A stretch of DNA of 64,000 nucleotides from assembly GCF_000276665.1 (NCBI RefSeq), contig NW_004955470.1, positions 2,174,961-2,238,960 of the forward strand. Reading direction: 5' to 3'. Shown here one piece after another: positions 62,901-63,650 of this stretch. The notes below the pieces were generated by a model. The model had not been told where the DNA came from. It did not search any database and saw nothing but the letters and a program-made list of their open reading frames with translations. Both the position numbers and the translations under genes were made by a program. Position 1 is the first letter of the stretch, and the number at the start of each line of letters is the position of its first letter. Source of the stretch: Chinchilla lanigera (lineage: Eukaryota > Chordata > Mammalia > Rodentia > Chinchillidae).

Positions 62901-63650
62901 GAGGTCCAACTGTAATTGCCAGTTTTTACTTCTGTTTTGTGGTTGATGTTACTGACATCCTAACAGTGCCCAAGTTGCTTTTCATTAATTTGTTTATCGT
63001 TATGAGGAATGGTTAATACTTAATACTACTCTTTTCTTAGCTAGCATTTATATAAATGGTTTCTACTTAGTTCAAAAGCTTTTCTCATGACCAAAACTTC
63101 TACCTTCTCAGTGCTCTGGAATGCTATAACTTGAAACTTTGGCATTTATTCTTATACTTTGCACAGACAAGTAAGTTGGATAGGGGACATTATATCATGT
63201 TAGTCTCTTGAACTAAAAAGATTTTAAGATTCATGAAATTTGTTAGTGCTGTCAATTTCTGCCTTTAGAAAATGTGAATTTGTCCTGAATTAACGAAGTA
63301 CATTTAGTTCATGTGCTGTTTAGATGAATGTGTATGTCAGAGCCCTTTGGGCGCTGGGGATAACTCAGTGGACAAAAGAAACTAAGAATATCTGCCCCCA
63401 TGGCACGTACATTCTACTAAGATACAGCATATATGTAATGACTGTTGTGTTAGAGAGTATAGAGTAGCGTGGAAATAATTGGTGGAGAAGCGGTTTGAAC
63501 AAGGTCTGAGGGTTCTTTATTACCTTCGCTCTGCCTGAGCAGCCGCCCTCACCGGTATCCTCCACCAACAGATCCATTGCAGACTGGCTTCGAGCTCCTG
63601 ACACCATGTATTTGCTGGACTTTGTGAAACCAGAATTTCTCTTGCTTAGG
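8830..63650 (+). CDS. ANAPC1: ANAPC1, APC/C scaffold subunit 1 (32 coding exons, 3' end beyond window)
   Basis: APC1 is the largest scaffold subunit of the anaphase-promoting complex, the nuclear and cytosolic E3 ubiquitin ligase that targets cyclin B and securin. The spliced reading frame from 8830 gives 1407 residues with no internal stop and closely matches mammalian APC1 from MSNFYEER to the PC repeats. Residues 1 to about 600 form a beta-propeller (exons 2-16), interrupted by a Ser/Pro-rich loop at about 290-410 (exons 9-10). In human APC1 this loop is autoinhibitory and is phosphorylated by CDK1/PLK1 to open the CDC20 site. Middle-region residues follow, including an acidic stretch (exon 26), then the start of the PC repeats (exons 29-33), which in known structures contact APC10 and other scaffold subunits. 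The ATG at 8830 is the family start; the preceding in-frame codons begin with TTG. Exon numbers assume one noncoding first exon. About 540 C-terminal residues lie beyond 64000. Confidence 0.98.
9498..9576 (-). mobile_element. Old ID-like SINE, intron 2
   Basis: GTGCTGGGGATCCAACCTAG and GTGCTCTACCACTGAGCTAT: reverse ID without a clean oligo(T), so older. Confidence 0.75.
10095..10256 (+). CDS. ANAPC1: ANAPC1 exon 3
   Basis: Acceptor TTTAAG, donor CAG|GTGAGT, phase 0 to 0, residues 72-125. It encodes ESWQLRKGVSEIGEEVDYDE through SPVQQ, early beta-propeller strands. Confidence 0.97.
10800..11230 (+). repeat. Degenerate ~102-bp tandem array, about four units
   Basis: A core of TAGGAAATTATCAATGG ... 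TATCTTCAAAGTGGTTTCTC starts near 10813, 10913, 11016 (partial) and 11119, a period of about 100-103 bp. The units are strongly diverged. A GC-richer tail (11245-11530) may belong to the same element. Family not recognised; an old LINE or ERV 5' region is possible. Confidence 0.7.
11245..12465 (+). other. Intron 3 middle, unassigned
   Basis: A GC-richer segment at 11245-11530 directly follows the tandem array and may be part of the same old element. The remainder shows no feature I recognise. Confidence 0.5.
12470..12625 (+). mobile_element. B1+ID composite SINE, intron 3
   Basis: GGCCAGGTGTGGTGGCCAAT, then TATAAGTCAGTGCAAAGACC and TTCAGTCCCTAGTCCTGC from the ID half. Confidence 0.8.
13373..13538 (-). 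mobile_element. Young B1 SINE, intron 3
   Basis: Oligo(T), TTTTGAGATAGGGTCTCGCT through CCACCACGCCCGGC. Exact 16-bp target duplications TCATCCTACTAGTGTT at 13357-13372 and 13539-13554. Confidence 0.96.
13605..13749 (-). mobile_element. Young B1 SINE, intron 3
   Basis: Oligo(T), GTGAGACAGGGACTTACTAT through CCACCATGCCTGGC. Target duplications AGGTTATAGGGTT at 13592-13604 and 13750-13762. Confidence 0.96.
14054..14105 (+). CDS. ANAPC1: ANAPC1 exon 4
   Basis: A 52-nt exon with acceptor TTTTAG and donor ACA|GTAAGT, phase 0 to 1. It encodes ALWCDFIISQDKSEKSY (from residue 126), a propeller strand. Confidence 0.96.
14305..14405 (+). CDS. ANAPC1: ANAPC1 exon 5
   Basis: Acceptor TTTCAG, donor CAG|GTAAGC, phase 1 to 0. 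It encodes SSHEVEKCICILQSSCINMH through SLPFQ, up to residue 176. The preceding intron is only 199 bp. Confidence 0.97.
14538..14686 (+). mobile_element. B1 SINE, intron 5
   Basis: GGTAGGTGTGGTGGCGCATG through CTGAACTGCATAGCGGGACC and an A-rich tail; AAGTTTTAG-type duplications on both sides. Confidence 0.93.
14785..14877 (-). mobile_element. ID SINE, intron 5
   Basis: Oligo(T), GGTACCGGGAATCAAACTC through GAGCTGTATCCCCGGC; GGAGTTTT duplicated on both sides. Confidence 0.93.
14920..15072 (+). mobile_element. Diverged B1+ID composite, intron 5
   Basis: TTGGAGGCTGAGACAAGAGG, then GGGGATGTAGCTTAGTAC and AATCTCTAGTACTGC. Confidence 0.75.
15399..15481 (+). CDS. ANAPC1: ANAPC1 exon 6
   Basis: Acceptor TGGTAG, donor CCAG|GTACTC, phase 0 to 2. 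It encodes VTNIWPTKYGLLFERNTSSH through PPGPPR (177-204). Confidence 0.96.
16034..16118 (-). mobile_element. Young ID SINE, intron 6
   Basis: GGTACCGGGAATTAAACTC through GAGCTATATCCCTGGCCCC. Target duplications TTGCTTACTAATTTTA at 16018-16033 and 16119-16134. Confidence 0.95.
16608..16681 (+). CDS. ANAPC1: ANAPC1 exon 7
   Basis: Acceptor TGCTAG, donor GAA|GTAAGT, phase 2 to 1. It encodes EPLPTMFSMLHPLDEITPLV and the following CKSG. Confidence 0.96.
16682..17690 (+). other. Intron 7 first kilobase, nothing recognised
   Basis: AT-rich DNA without SINE or LINE landmarks that I can identify. A short A/G microsatellite-like tract lies at about 17018-17041. Confidence 0.5.
17695..17830 (+). mobile_element. 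Diverged B1 SINE, intron 7
   Basis: GAGGCTGGGTGCAGTGGTGC through GAGGCCCTATCTCTAATAAA. Confidence 0.8.
17980..18157 (+). mobile_element. Young B1 SINE, intron 7
   Basis: GCCGGGTGTGGTGGCGCATG through CTGAACTGCATAGCGCGACT and a long A-rich tail. Target duplications AGGAAGCTGTCCA at 17967-17979 and 18158-18170. Confidence 0.96.
18686..18786 (-). mobile_element. Young ID SINE, intron 7
   Basis: Oligo(T), CGGTACCAGGAATTGAACTC through GCTAAATCCCCAGCCCC. Target duplications GAAACGCATTGTTTTA at 18670-18685 and 18787-18802, about 30 bp before exon 8. Confidence 0.96.
18831..18976 (+). CDS. ANAPC1: ANAPC1 exon 8
   Basis: Acceptor TTTAAG, donor GAG|GTAAAG, phase 1 to 0, up to residue 277. It encodes SLFGSSRVQYVVDQAMKIVF through VWTLRRVRAE, a propeller blade. 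The oligo(A) end of a young ID insertion lies 145 bp upstream (18686). Confidence 0.97.
19180..19400 (+). CDS. ANAPC1: ANAPC1 exon 9 (first half of the regulatory loop)
   Basis: Acceptor CTTAAG, donor TAAG|GTGGAC (weak), phase 0 to 2, residues 278-351. It encodes a low-complexity Ser/Pro-rich stretch with proline-directed sites GDSPV, TSPF-like ASPF, SSPSLHSRSPSIS and SNMAAL. In human APC1 the equivalent loop holds mitotic phosphosites that relieve autoinhibition of CDC20 binding. Confidence 0.97.
19451..19585 (+). repeat. Duplicated block, copy 1 (intron 9)
   Basis: About 135 bp beginning TTTTCTAGATTTCTCTTACG, starting about 50 bp after exon 9. It matches 20439-20570 over its whole length with an identical 24-bp stretch at 19537-19560. 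No known family recognised. Confidence 0.8.
20134..20343 (+). CDS. ANAPC1: ANAPC1 exon 10 (second half of the regulatory loop)
   Basis: Acceptor TTGCAG, donor TAAG|GTTTGG (weak), phase 2 to 2, 210 nt. Skipping it would keep frame and remove 70 residues. It encodes SRAHSPALGVHSFSGVQ, the SP sites NQSPKRHS and SHSPNS, then returns to the propeller at PELCIDHLWTETITN. Confidence 0.97.
20439..20570 (+). repeat. Duplicated block, copy 2 (intron 10)
   Basis: Same orientation as copy 1, 987 bp away, beginning about 95 bp after exon 10 (TTTCTAGCTTTCTCTTATG). The identical 24-bp stretch is at 20524-20547. The two copies bracket exon 10. Confidence 0.8.
20580..21703 (+). other. Intron 10 remainder, possible ancient repeat
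   Basis: 20800-21200 is G/A-rich with phrases such as GTGGTGGAGAAGCATAAAG that suggest an old L2-type repeat; the assignment is weak. The rest is unassigned. Confidence 0.4.
21704..21799 (+). CDS. ANAPC1: ANAPC1 exon 11
   Basis: Acceptor TTGCAG, donor ACG|GTAAGT, phase 2 to 2, 96 nt. It encodes EKNSQASKVFITSDLCGQKF through VESQLQL, propeller strands after the loop. Confidence 0.97.
21985..22178 (-). mobile_element. Diverged B1+ID composite, intron 11
   Basis: GGTACTGGTATTTAAACCCA, then TTTAGAGATGTGGCTTTGCT through GTGCCACCATGCCCGG, reverse. Confidence 0.75.
22205..22890 (-). mobile_element. Antisense L1M LINE fragment, intron 11
   Basis: Reads on + as antisense L1: TAGGAGTAGAATTGTTGGGT, TGCCAAGTTGATTTCCAAGT, ACATTCCTACCACCCATGTA, GATGTGAAGTGG, GCATTTTCCTAATGCCTTCT. 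This is the 3' part of an old (eutherian) L1. Confidence 0.8.
22920..23380 (-). mobile_element. Antisense L1M LINE fragment abutting exon 12
   Basis: CTATAGTACATTATCAAACC, CACATGTGTAGATTTGTGTA, TATAAATGGAATCATTCAGT, CATTCAGCATGATGCTCTTA and TTGCATATATCAGTAGTTTC follow antisense L1M in order. The match appears to run into the exon-12 acceptor. Confidence 0.75.
23383..23473 (+). CDS. ANAPC1: ANAPC1 exon 12
   Basis: Acceptor TGTTTAG, donor GAG|GTAAAT, phase 2 to 0. It encodes CVKFQESNDKTQLIFGSVTN then IHAKDAAPVE. The 3' splice-site tract upstream appears to be antisense L1M sequence. Confidence 0.96.
23567..23632 (+). CDS. ANAPC1: ANAPC1 exon 13
   Basis: A 66-nt, frame-neutral exon after a 93-bp intron, the shortest placed in this window. 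Acceptor TTAAAG, donor CGG|GTAAGT. It encodes KIDTMLVLEGSGNLVLYTGV then VR (484-505). Confidence 0.97.
23766..23940 (+). mobile_element. B1 SINE, intron 13
   Basis: GAGCTGAGTGTGGTGGCACA through CTGAACTATGTGGCAGG and an AAAAC-rich tail. Confidence 0.88.
24490..25250 (-). mobile_element. Antisense L1M fragment (ORF2 region), intron 13
   Basis: On + it reads ATGCTGGGTTGACAGGTCTT, TTTCTTTGAGCACTTGAAAA, TGGTTGCTTTTAAGATTTTT and CAGGTCCCTGCAGCTGTATT, as in antisense L1M. A SINE interrupts it at 24945-25063. Confidence 0.65.
24945..25063 (-). mobile_element. Diverged SINE within L1M, intron 13
   Basis: TTGGTACTAGGAATTGAACC, CACTAAGCTACATCCCTGGC then CTCCTTCTGCCTCAGTGTTC, CACGTGCCACCAGCC: reverse ID+B1 composite, partly deleted. 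Confidence 0.7.
25255..25700 (+). other. GC-rich block in intron 13 with an internal repeat
   Basis: GAGTGAGGACAAAAGCCAGG (about 25273) recurs as GAGTGAGAACGAAAGACAGG (about 25476), 203 bp apart. An open frame of 118 codons crosses it (25181-25537), without recognised homology. It may be the continuation of the L1M element at 24490-25250. Confidence 0.4.
25539..25577 (+). repeat. (GT)n microsatellite, intron 13
   Basis: About 38 bp of TG repeats with one GA interruption; the complementary strand gives a spurious His-Thr ORF. Confidence 0.95.
25920..25981 (+). repeat. Perfect 31-bp tandem duplication
   Basis: Two identical copies beginning TTAGTGGAAGAAATAATTTG at 25920-25950 and 25951-25981. 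Perfect identity points to a recent event. Confidence 0.95.
26746..26928 (+). mobile_element. B1 SINE, intron 13
   Basis: GAACTGGGCGTGATGGCACA through CTGAACTGCATATTGAGACC and a long AAAAC tail. Confidence 0.93.
26966..27160. mobile_element. ID SINE inserted into another ID in opposite orientation
   Basis: A plus-strand ID begins GGCCGGGGATATA at 26966 and is interrupted by a minus-strand ID (oligo(T) to CTCCAGCCCA). The host ID resumes at 27073 with GGGCCGGCGATATAGTTCAG and ends GATTCCTGGTACC plus oligo(A). GGCCGG(G/C)GATATA is the inner target duplication; AATGTATTATA flanks the whole unit. Confidence 0.85.
27234..27395 (-). mobile_element. B1 SINE, intron 13
   Basis: Oligo(T), TTTTTTGAGACAGGTTCTCA through GCGCCACCATTGCCCGGC. 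Confidence 0.94.
27500..27720 (+). mobile_element. Fossil mariner-type transposase fragment
   Basis: Frame from 27545 reads MESKHFEVIQDIQAATRVQL, then FMKEHFQNCFRKWHR, stop, WEKCV, stop. This is the 'DIQ...FQ.CF..W..RW.KCV' pattern of the C-terminal end of mariner (Tc1/mariner) transposases. Two in-frame stops and short length show it is dead. It lies just upstream of exon 14 and downstream of a B1. Confidence 0.65.
27851..27985 (+). CDS. ANAPC1: ANAPC1 exon 14
   Basis: Acceptor CAAAG, donor GAG|GTAAGA, phase 0 to 0, residues 506-550. It encodes VGKVFIPGLPAPSLTM, then a second phospho-rich patch with RPSTPLD and VSTPKPLSK, both proline-directed sites. Confidence 0.97.
28600..28805 (-). mobile_element. 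MIR SINE, reverse, intron 14
   Basis: TATGTGCAAGGCACTGGTCC, TGTTTTACAGATGGATGCAC and GTGGTAGAACTGGGATTTAC follow reverse MIR order. The adjoining 28820-29360 is G/A-rich and may be another ancient repeat that I cannot name. Confidence 0.75.
29395..29580 (+). mobile_element. B1+ID composite SINE, intron 14
   Basis: CCAGACATGGTGGCTCATGC, GAGACCCTGTCTC, then TGGCTTGAGATTTAGCTCAC and TTGGGTTCAATATCAG plus oligo(A). Confidence 0.85.
29581..30470 (+). other. Intron 14 end, nothing recognised
   Basis: No repeat landmarks apart from a CT-rich stretch at 30070-30250. No conserved frame. Confidence 0.5.
30471..30611 (+). CDS. ANAPC1: ANAPC1 exon 15
   Basis: Acceptor TTACAG, donor CTA|GTAAGT, phase 0 to 0, residues 551-597. 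It encodes VVLLSPVPELRDSSKLHDSL through DPVHNRVTL. Confidence 0.97.
31051..31157 (-). mobile_element. Young ID SINE, intron 15
   Basis: Oligo(T)/TTTG tail, GGTACTGGGAATTGAACTC through GCTAAATCCCCAGCC. AGCACCATCTGTTTTT target duplications at about 31040 and 31158. Confidence 0.96.
31240..31300 (+). CDS. ANAPC1: ANAPC1 exon 16
   Basis: Acceptor CTCTAG, donor TTAG|GTATGA, phase 0 to 1. It encodes ELSNGSMVRITIPEIATSEL, the last propeller strands. Confidence 0.96.
31553..31668 (-). mobile_element. Diverged Alu/B1-like fragment, intron 16
   Basis: TTTGAACTCCTGGGGTCAAG, TCATCCTCCCAAGTAGGGAG, GACTACAGGTGTG: reverse 7SL-derived SINE. Confidence 0.65.
32515..32635 (+). mobile_element. 5'-truncated B1 SINE, intron 16
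   Basis: GAGGCAGGAGGATTACCATG through CTGAACTACATAGCGGGACC and CTCAAAAAAAC tail. Confidence 0.9.
32640..34720 (+). other. Flanks of exon 17, nothing recognised
   Basis: Apart from exon 17 (33408-33595) this stretch of introns 16 and 17 shows no repeats that I can name. Confidence 0.45.
33408..33595 (+). CDS. ANAPC1: ANAPC1 exon 17
   Basis: Acceptor TAATAG, donor AAC|GTAAGT, phase 1 to 0, up to residue 680. It encodes VQTCLQAIKFILPKEIAVQM through TDRLAWTRN, the start of the helical middle region. Confidence 0.97.
34725..34850 (+). mobile_element. L2-like 3' end, intron 17
   Basis: GTGCCTGGCACAGGTGACTG followed by TTTGATGAATGAATG resembles the 3' terminus of L2. Confidence 0.55.
35400..35527 (-). 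mobile_element. Diverged Alu/B1-like SINE, intron 17
   Basis: AGGGCCTCACTATATTTCCT, CCTAGGCTCAAGCCGCTCTC, GGAGTAGCTGGGACTAGAGG, reverse. Confidence 0.65.
36077..36151 (+). CDS. ANAPC1: ANAPC1 exon 18
   Basis: Acceptor TTCCAG, donor GAT|GTAAGC, 75 nt, frame-neutral, residues 681-705. It encodes FDFEGSLSPVIAPKKARPSE then TGSDD, a basic patch with SP and acidic-Ser sites reported as phosphorylated in human APC1. Confidence 0.97.
36420..36850 (-). mobile_element. Antisense L1M fragment, intron 18
   Basis: TTTATTGCTGTGTACGAATG, GTTTATCCACTCTGCTGCTG, TGCCCATTGATGTTAAGCAC read as antisense L1M. Confidence 0.65.
36992..37106 (-). mobile_element. Young ID SINE, intron 18
   Basis: CGGTACCGGGAACCAAACTC through GCTAAATCCCCAGCCCC. 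TTTATTTATTATTG target duplications at 36978-36991 and 37107-37120. An older ID-like remnant follows at 37140-37205. Confidence 0.95.
37206..38244 (+). other. Intron 18 end, nothing recognised
   Basis: Very AT-rich (37300-37740), with a 105-codon ORF of low complexity (37426-37743) judged non-coding. Confidence 0.5.
38245..38513 (+). CDS. ANAPC1: ANAPC1 exon 19
   Basis: Acceptor TCTCAG, donor CAAG|GTAAAT, phase 0 to 2. It encodes DWEYLLNSDYHQNVESHLLN, a variable GSLEVSRVKDED segment that differs from human, and the helical LLFTHIPAIFFVLHLVYEEL then SLVDLLVQLAR. Confidence 0.97.
39225..39465 (-). mobile_element. Two B1-like SINEs, intron 19
   Basis: TTTTTGAGACAGGGTCTTGC through GATGACAGGCATGTGTCACT (39225-39378), then a second partial TTTTTGAGACAAGGTCTTGC from 39387. 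Confidence 0.8.
39643..39689 (+). repeat. Short tandem duplication in a MIR-like stretch
   Basis: ACTGAGGTTTATAGGGATAA occurs twice, separated by a few bases, inside sequence resembling a reverse MIR (39600-39730). Confidence 0.8.
39971..40062 (+). CDS. ANAPC1: ANAPC1 exon 20
   Basis: Acceptor TTTTAG, donor CAAG|GTAAGT, phase 2 to 1. It encodes DLHLEPYVDHYYRDYPTLVR then TTGQVCTIDQ. Confidence 0.97.
40415..41547 (+). pseudogene. ALYREF: Processed pseudogene of ALYREF (mRNA export adaptor), interrupted by an ID SINE
   Basis: An intronless, decayed copy of the ALYREF mRNA in intron 20, same strand as ANAPC1. Recognisable pieces are VANKMGKSLNNVIELNQRQR (start ATG now GTG), GGRQERPGRN of the Gly/Arg region, KWEYDLVNSVFG, GGQLLVSNLDLGVSGAGIQE of the RRM, SQIETQRRPAQSVNR, and a C-terminal LSAEGLDT...LDAYNTKTD. 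Several frameshifts and stops break it (first stop about 35 codons in). The 3' UTR-like tail ends with AATAAA near 41525 and a short oligo(A) at about 41547. An ID element splits the RRM. No function is expected. Confidence 0.9.
40950..41049 (-). mobile_element. ID SINE inside the ALYREF pseudogene
   Basis: tRNA-Ala-derived ID element in reverse orientation: oligo(T), GGTACCGGGAACCGAACTC, then the A box complement ending CCCAGCCCC. It has exact 13-bp target-site duplications CATCCAGCTTTTC at 40937-40949 and 41050-41062. It is younger than the pseudogene. Confidence 0.95.
41911..42059 (+). CDS. ANAPC1: ANAPC1 exon 21
   Basis: Acceptor TGAAG, donor TTG|GTATGT, phase 1 to 0. It encodes GQTGFMHHPSFFTSEPPSIY through ICERSRLVVL, ending at residue 875. 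Confidence 0.97.
42130..42715 (-). mobile_element. Antisense L1M fragment, intron 21
   Basis: GGTAGATACCTAGGAATGGG, GAGAAACTGTCAGTTATTTT and CCTCCCATTCTGTAGGTTGT are antisense L1 landmarks. Confidence 0.75.
42867..42957 (-). mobile_element. Old ID-like SINE, intron 21
   Basis: GGTGCTAGAGATAATACCCA through TGAGCTGTACCTCCAGCCC. Confidence 0.8.
43279..43375 (+). mobile_element. Young ID SINE, intron 21
   Basis: GGGGCTGGGGATTTAGCTCA through TTCAATTCCCAGTACCGG with an (AAAT) tail; AAAATTGAGATA duplicated on both sides. Confidence 0.95.
43770..44380 (+). mobile_element. Sense L1M 3' fragment, intron 21
   Basis: GGAGCAATGGAAACTCTCAT, CTAGTGGGGCTGCAAAGATG, GGAAACAATCCAAATGTGCA, ATAATAGAATACTGCTTGGC follow the L1M ORF2/3' UTR order in sense. 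It ends about 70 bp before exon 22. Confidence 0.75.
44455..44533 (+). CDS. ANAPC1: ANAPC1 exon 22
   Basis: Acceptor ATACAG, donor ATAG|GTAAGT, phase 0 to 1. It encodes SIALYILGDESSVSDDTSKY then LSKII. Confidence 0.96.
44888..44924 (+). CDS. ANAPC1: ANAPC1 exon 23 (37-nt microexon-like)
   Basis: Only 37 nt: acceptor TTTTAG, donor ACAG|GTGACT, phase 1 to 2. It encodes APQKAQAEQEEN. Skipping would shift frame. It is followed by a 114-bp intron. Confidence 0.94.
45039..45109 (+). CDS. ANAPC1: ANAPC1 exon 24
   Basis: Acceptor TTACAG, donor GTAG|GTAAGA, phase 2 to 1. It encodes RFSVQRSTSVSSLAERLVVW then MTSV. A minus-strand ID element begins 12 nt after the donor. Confidence 0.97.
45121..45213 (-). 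mobile_element. ID SINE immediately after the exon-24 donor
   Basis: 19 T residues (45121-45139), GGTACCGGGAATCAAACTC through GAGCTATAACCCCGGCCC. The oligo(T) begins 12 nt into intron 24. Confidence 0.95.
45260..46070 (-). mobile_element. Antisense L1 3' fragment, intron 24
   Basis: TAGTACTCCATTGTGTATAC, TTTATCCATTCATTTGTTGA, TATGGGCTACTTCCAAGG, GTCAAATGGAATTTCTATTT and GATAGCCATTATTTCTGGGG are classic antisense L1. Confidence 0.85.
46231..46352 (+). mobile_element. Short B1 SINE, intron 24
   Basis: GACCGGGCATGGTGGCACAC through GTGAGACCCTGCCTC; it lacks the second tract found in other B1 copies here. Confidence 0.9.
46860..47215 (-). mobile_element. Antisense L1 fragment before exon 25
   Basis: TAATTCGCATTTCTCTGATC, GCATCTTTTCATATTAATAT and GAGTTGTCTTTTTCTTCAG follow the antisense L1 order. 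Confidence 0.7.
47324..47502 (+). CDS. ANAPC1: ANAPC1 exon 25
   Basis: Acceptor CTCAAG, donor TCT|GTGAGT, phase 1 to 0. It encodes GFTLRDLETLPFGIALPIRD through SKQACEGNFPRGKS (938-997). Confidence 0.97.
47503..49160 (+). other. Intron 25 start, mostly unassigned
   Basis: Contains the ID at 48362-48482. The stretch 48175-48340 (ending AAAACATGTATAATTATATATT) resembles the 3' part of an old repeat, but I could not name it. Confidence 0.4.
48362..48482 (+). mobile_element. Older ID SINE with (AAAT)n tail
   Basis: GGGATTATAGCTCAGTTGTA (A box) through GGGTTTAATTCCCCAG (B box), then a long AAAT microsatellite tail at 48439-48482. Confidence 0.85.
49161..49320. mobile_element. 160-bp nonautonomous DNA transposon (TcMar-Tigger-like MITE)
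   Basis: Flanked by TA on both sides. Left end CAGTCATGTGTCAC pairs with the reverse complement of the right end, CAGTCACGCACTAC, as imperfect terminal inverted repeats. CAG...CTG termini and a TA target are typical of Tigger-class elements. No coding sequence. Confidence 0.7.
49509..49647 (+). mobile_element. B1 SINE, intron 25
   Basis: GAAGCCAGGTGTGGTGGTGC through CTGAATTACATAGCAAGACC; AAACTCTTTTGA-like duplications flank it. Confidence 0.92.
49950..50150. mobile_element. B1 fragment, (TCTG/TCTC)n and reverse ID fragment, intron 25
   Basis: 49955-50040 is a + B1 (GGTATGGTGGTGCACAC, GAGGCCAGCCTGGGC), 50040-50072 is a pyrimidine microsatellite, and 50090-50148 is a reverse ID (GGGAATTGAACTCAGGACC). 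Confidence 0.8.
50235..50375 (+). mobile_element. Diverged B1/Alu-like SINE, intron 25
   Basis: GAGCTAGGGGTGGTGGCCCC, GAGGATCACTTGATCCTGAG, CAACATAGTAAGACCCC. It ends about 165 bp before exon 26. Confidence 0.75.
50541..50755 (+). CDS. ANAPC1: ANAPC1 exon 26 (acidic segment)
   Basis: Acceptor ACTCAG, donor ACAG|GTAGAA, phase 0 to 2. It encodes VLSSDVPSGTETEEEDDGMN, an acidic linker, then the conserved MSLIWSEDLRVQDVRRLLQS through EFIEEKEN. Confidence 0.98.
51050..51210 (+). mobile_element. B1 SINE, intron 26
   Basis: ACCAGGTATGGTGGTGCATG through CTGAACTACACAGTGAGACC plus an A-rich tail. Confidence 0.93.
51899..51932 (+). repeat. Perfect 17-bp tandem duplication
   Basis: CAGGGATTCGGGCTGCT occurs twice in a row in intron 26. 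Confidence 0.9.
52360..52627 (-). mobile_element. Two diverged reverse SINEs, intron 26
   Basis: An ID-like part (CTGAGCTACATTTCCAGTCC) then an ID+B1 composite (TTGAGACAGGGTCTCACTAA, GTACTGGGATTACATGTGTG). Confidence 0.7.
53538..53571 (+). repeat. (GT)n microsatellite, intron 26
   Basis: About 34 bp of GT repeats with one GC interruption, about 135 bp before exon 27. Confidence 0.95.
53707..53825 (+). CDS. ANAPC1: ANAPC1 exon 27
   Basis: Acceptor TTATAG, donor ACTG|GTATGT, phase 2 to 1. It encodes RLLQLCQRTMALPVGRGMFT through PIPKLNLT. Confidence 0.97.
54412..54524 (-). mobile_element. Young ID SINE, intron 27
   Basis: Oligo(T), CGGTACCGGGAACCGAACTC through GCTAAATCCCCAGCCCC. TATATGGGAAAATTAAA target duplications at 54395-54411 and 54525-54541. 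Confidence 0.97.
55293..55374 (+). mobile_element. Diverged ID-like SINE, intron 27
   Basis: GAGGCTGAGAATGTAGCACA and GAGCGCTTGCCTAGCACGCA: A box and internal ID motifs. Confidence 0.7.
55400..57040 (+). other. Repeat-poor part of intron 27
   Basis: 1.6 kb of AT-rich DNA with no SINE or LINE landmarks visible, in contrast to the neighbouring introns. No coding potential seen. Confidence 0.5.
57047..57126 (-). mobile_element. ID SINE, intron 27
   Basis: Oligo(T), GGTACTAGGAATCAAACTC through GAGCTATCTCTGTGGCC, reverse. Confidence 0.88.
57206..57312 (+). repeat. Tandem duplication, 54 + 53 bp
   Basis: Two adjacent copies starting TCTATATCAGATC and ending GGCACATTTAA at 57206-57259 and 57260-57312, with a few substitutions and indels. 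Confidence 0.9.
57878..58149 (+). CDS. ANAPC1: ANAPC1 exon 28
   Basis: Acceptor GGATAG, donor AAG|GTGAGA, phase 1 to 0. At 272 nt it is the longest exon here. It encodes GRAPPRNTTVDLNSGNIDVP through NIHDYLTK, identical as far as I recall to human APC1, and leads into the PC-repeat solenoid. Confidence 0.98.
58240..58740 (+). mobile_element. L2 LINE 3' fragment filling most of intron 28
   Basis: AAGTAATCTTTCTGAAGTG, CTCATCTCAGTGCTCCCTCC, TAGCTCCATAAGAGCAAGGA and CAATGTCTGTTTCATTTTTC follow L2 in sense. Confidence 0.65.
58805..59039 (+). CDS. ANAPC1: ANAPC1 exon 29 (PC-repeat domain begins)
   Basis: Acceptor TCTTAG, donor ATAG|GTATGT, phase 0 to 1, residues 1200-1278. It encodes GHEMTSIGLLLGVSAAKLGT, with the Gly/Ala-rich helix pattern of PC repeats, through TAEVLLAEI. 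Confidence 0.98.
59460..59807 (+). mobile_element. MER2-like (Tigger) DNA transposon fragment
   Basis: Landmarks AAATCATCTCTAGAGTAC, ATGTAAATAATTGCTACACC, TTGTTCAGGGAATAA and a terminal CTGCGGATATGAAGGGCTGA resemble the MER2 family as I recall it. The left terminus is missing or too diverged. Confidence 0.6.
60002..60168 (-). mobile_element. B1 SINE, intron 29
   Basis: TTTTTTCAGACAGAGTCTCG through CACCACCACGCCCAGC. Confidence 0.93.
60446..60537 (+). CDS. ANAPC1: ANAPC1 exon 30 (PC repeat)
   Basis: Acceptor TTGCAG, donor GGG|GTAAGT, phase 1 to 0. It encodes GRPPGPEMEYCTDRESYSLA then AGLALGMVCLG, the typical small-residue helix of a PC repeat. Confidence 0.98.
60538..61200 (+). other. Intron 30 start, nothing recognised
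   Basis: No identifiable repeat before the MIR at 61205. Confidence 0.5.
61205..61550 (+). mobile_element. MIR SINE(s), intron 30
   Basis: GAATTCTGGCCCTGAGTCAT, CACTTTCCTCACCTGCAAAA, GATAGGGTTGTTGAAGTAAG, AATAGTGCCTGGTACCAAGC, CATTCAATAAATTG follow the MIR consensus; the length suggests two overlapping copies. Confidence 0.8.
61860..61994 (+). CDS. ANAPC1: ANAPC1 exon 31
   Basis: Acceptor TTCCAG, donor AAA|GTAAGT, 135 nt, frame-neutral (1309-1353). It encodes HGSNLIGMSDLNVPEQLYQY through HKSPSYQIK. Confidence 0.97.
62169..62251 (+). CDS. ANAPC1: ANAPC1 exon 32
   Basis: Acceptor CACTAG, donor ACAG|GTATTT, phase 0 to 2. It encodes EGDTINVDVTCPGATLALAM then IYLKTNN, another PC repeat. The preceding intron is 174 bp. 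Confidence 0.97.
62416..62917 (+). mobile_element. MER2-like (Tigger) element split by a SINE
   Basis: The left end CAGTTGTCCCTCAAAATCTG and right end GAGGTCCAACTG form imperfect inverted termini with adjacent TA. The middle has AAATCATCTTTTAGTTACTA and GAATAATGACAAAAAGAG, as in MER2. A minus-strand ID/B1 composite is inserted at about 62537-62728. Confidence 0.7.
62537..62728 (-). mobile_element. B1+ID composite SINE within the MER2-like element
   Basis: GGTACTAGGGATTGACCTCC (ID part), then TTTTGAGACAGGGCCTTGCC through TATGCCACCATGCCCA (B1 part), read in reverse. It is diverged, so older than the simple ID insertions. Confidence 0.7.
62920..63571 (+). other. Intron 32 end, with an ancient repeat remnant
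   Basis: 63350-63470 (GCGCTGGGGATAACTCAGTG, CCCATGGCACGTACATTCTA) resembles an ancient mammalian repeat, perhaps L2; the rest is unassigned. Confidence 0.45.
63572..63650 (+). CDS. ANAPC1: ANAPC1 exon 33 (last exon in window)
   Basis: Acceptor CCAACAG, donor AGG|GTATGT, phase 2 to 0, ending at residue 1407. It encodes RSIADWLRAPDTMYLLDFVK then PEFLLLR. The next intron (63651-64000) runs out of the window. Confidence 0.97.
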
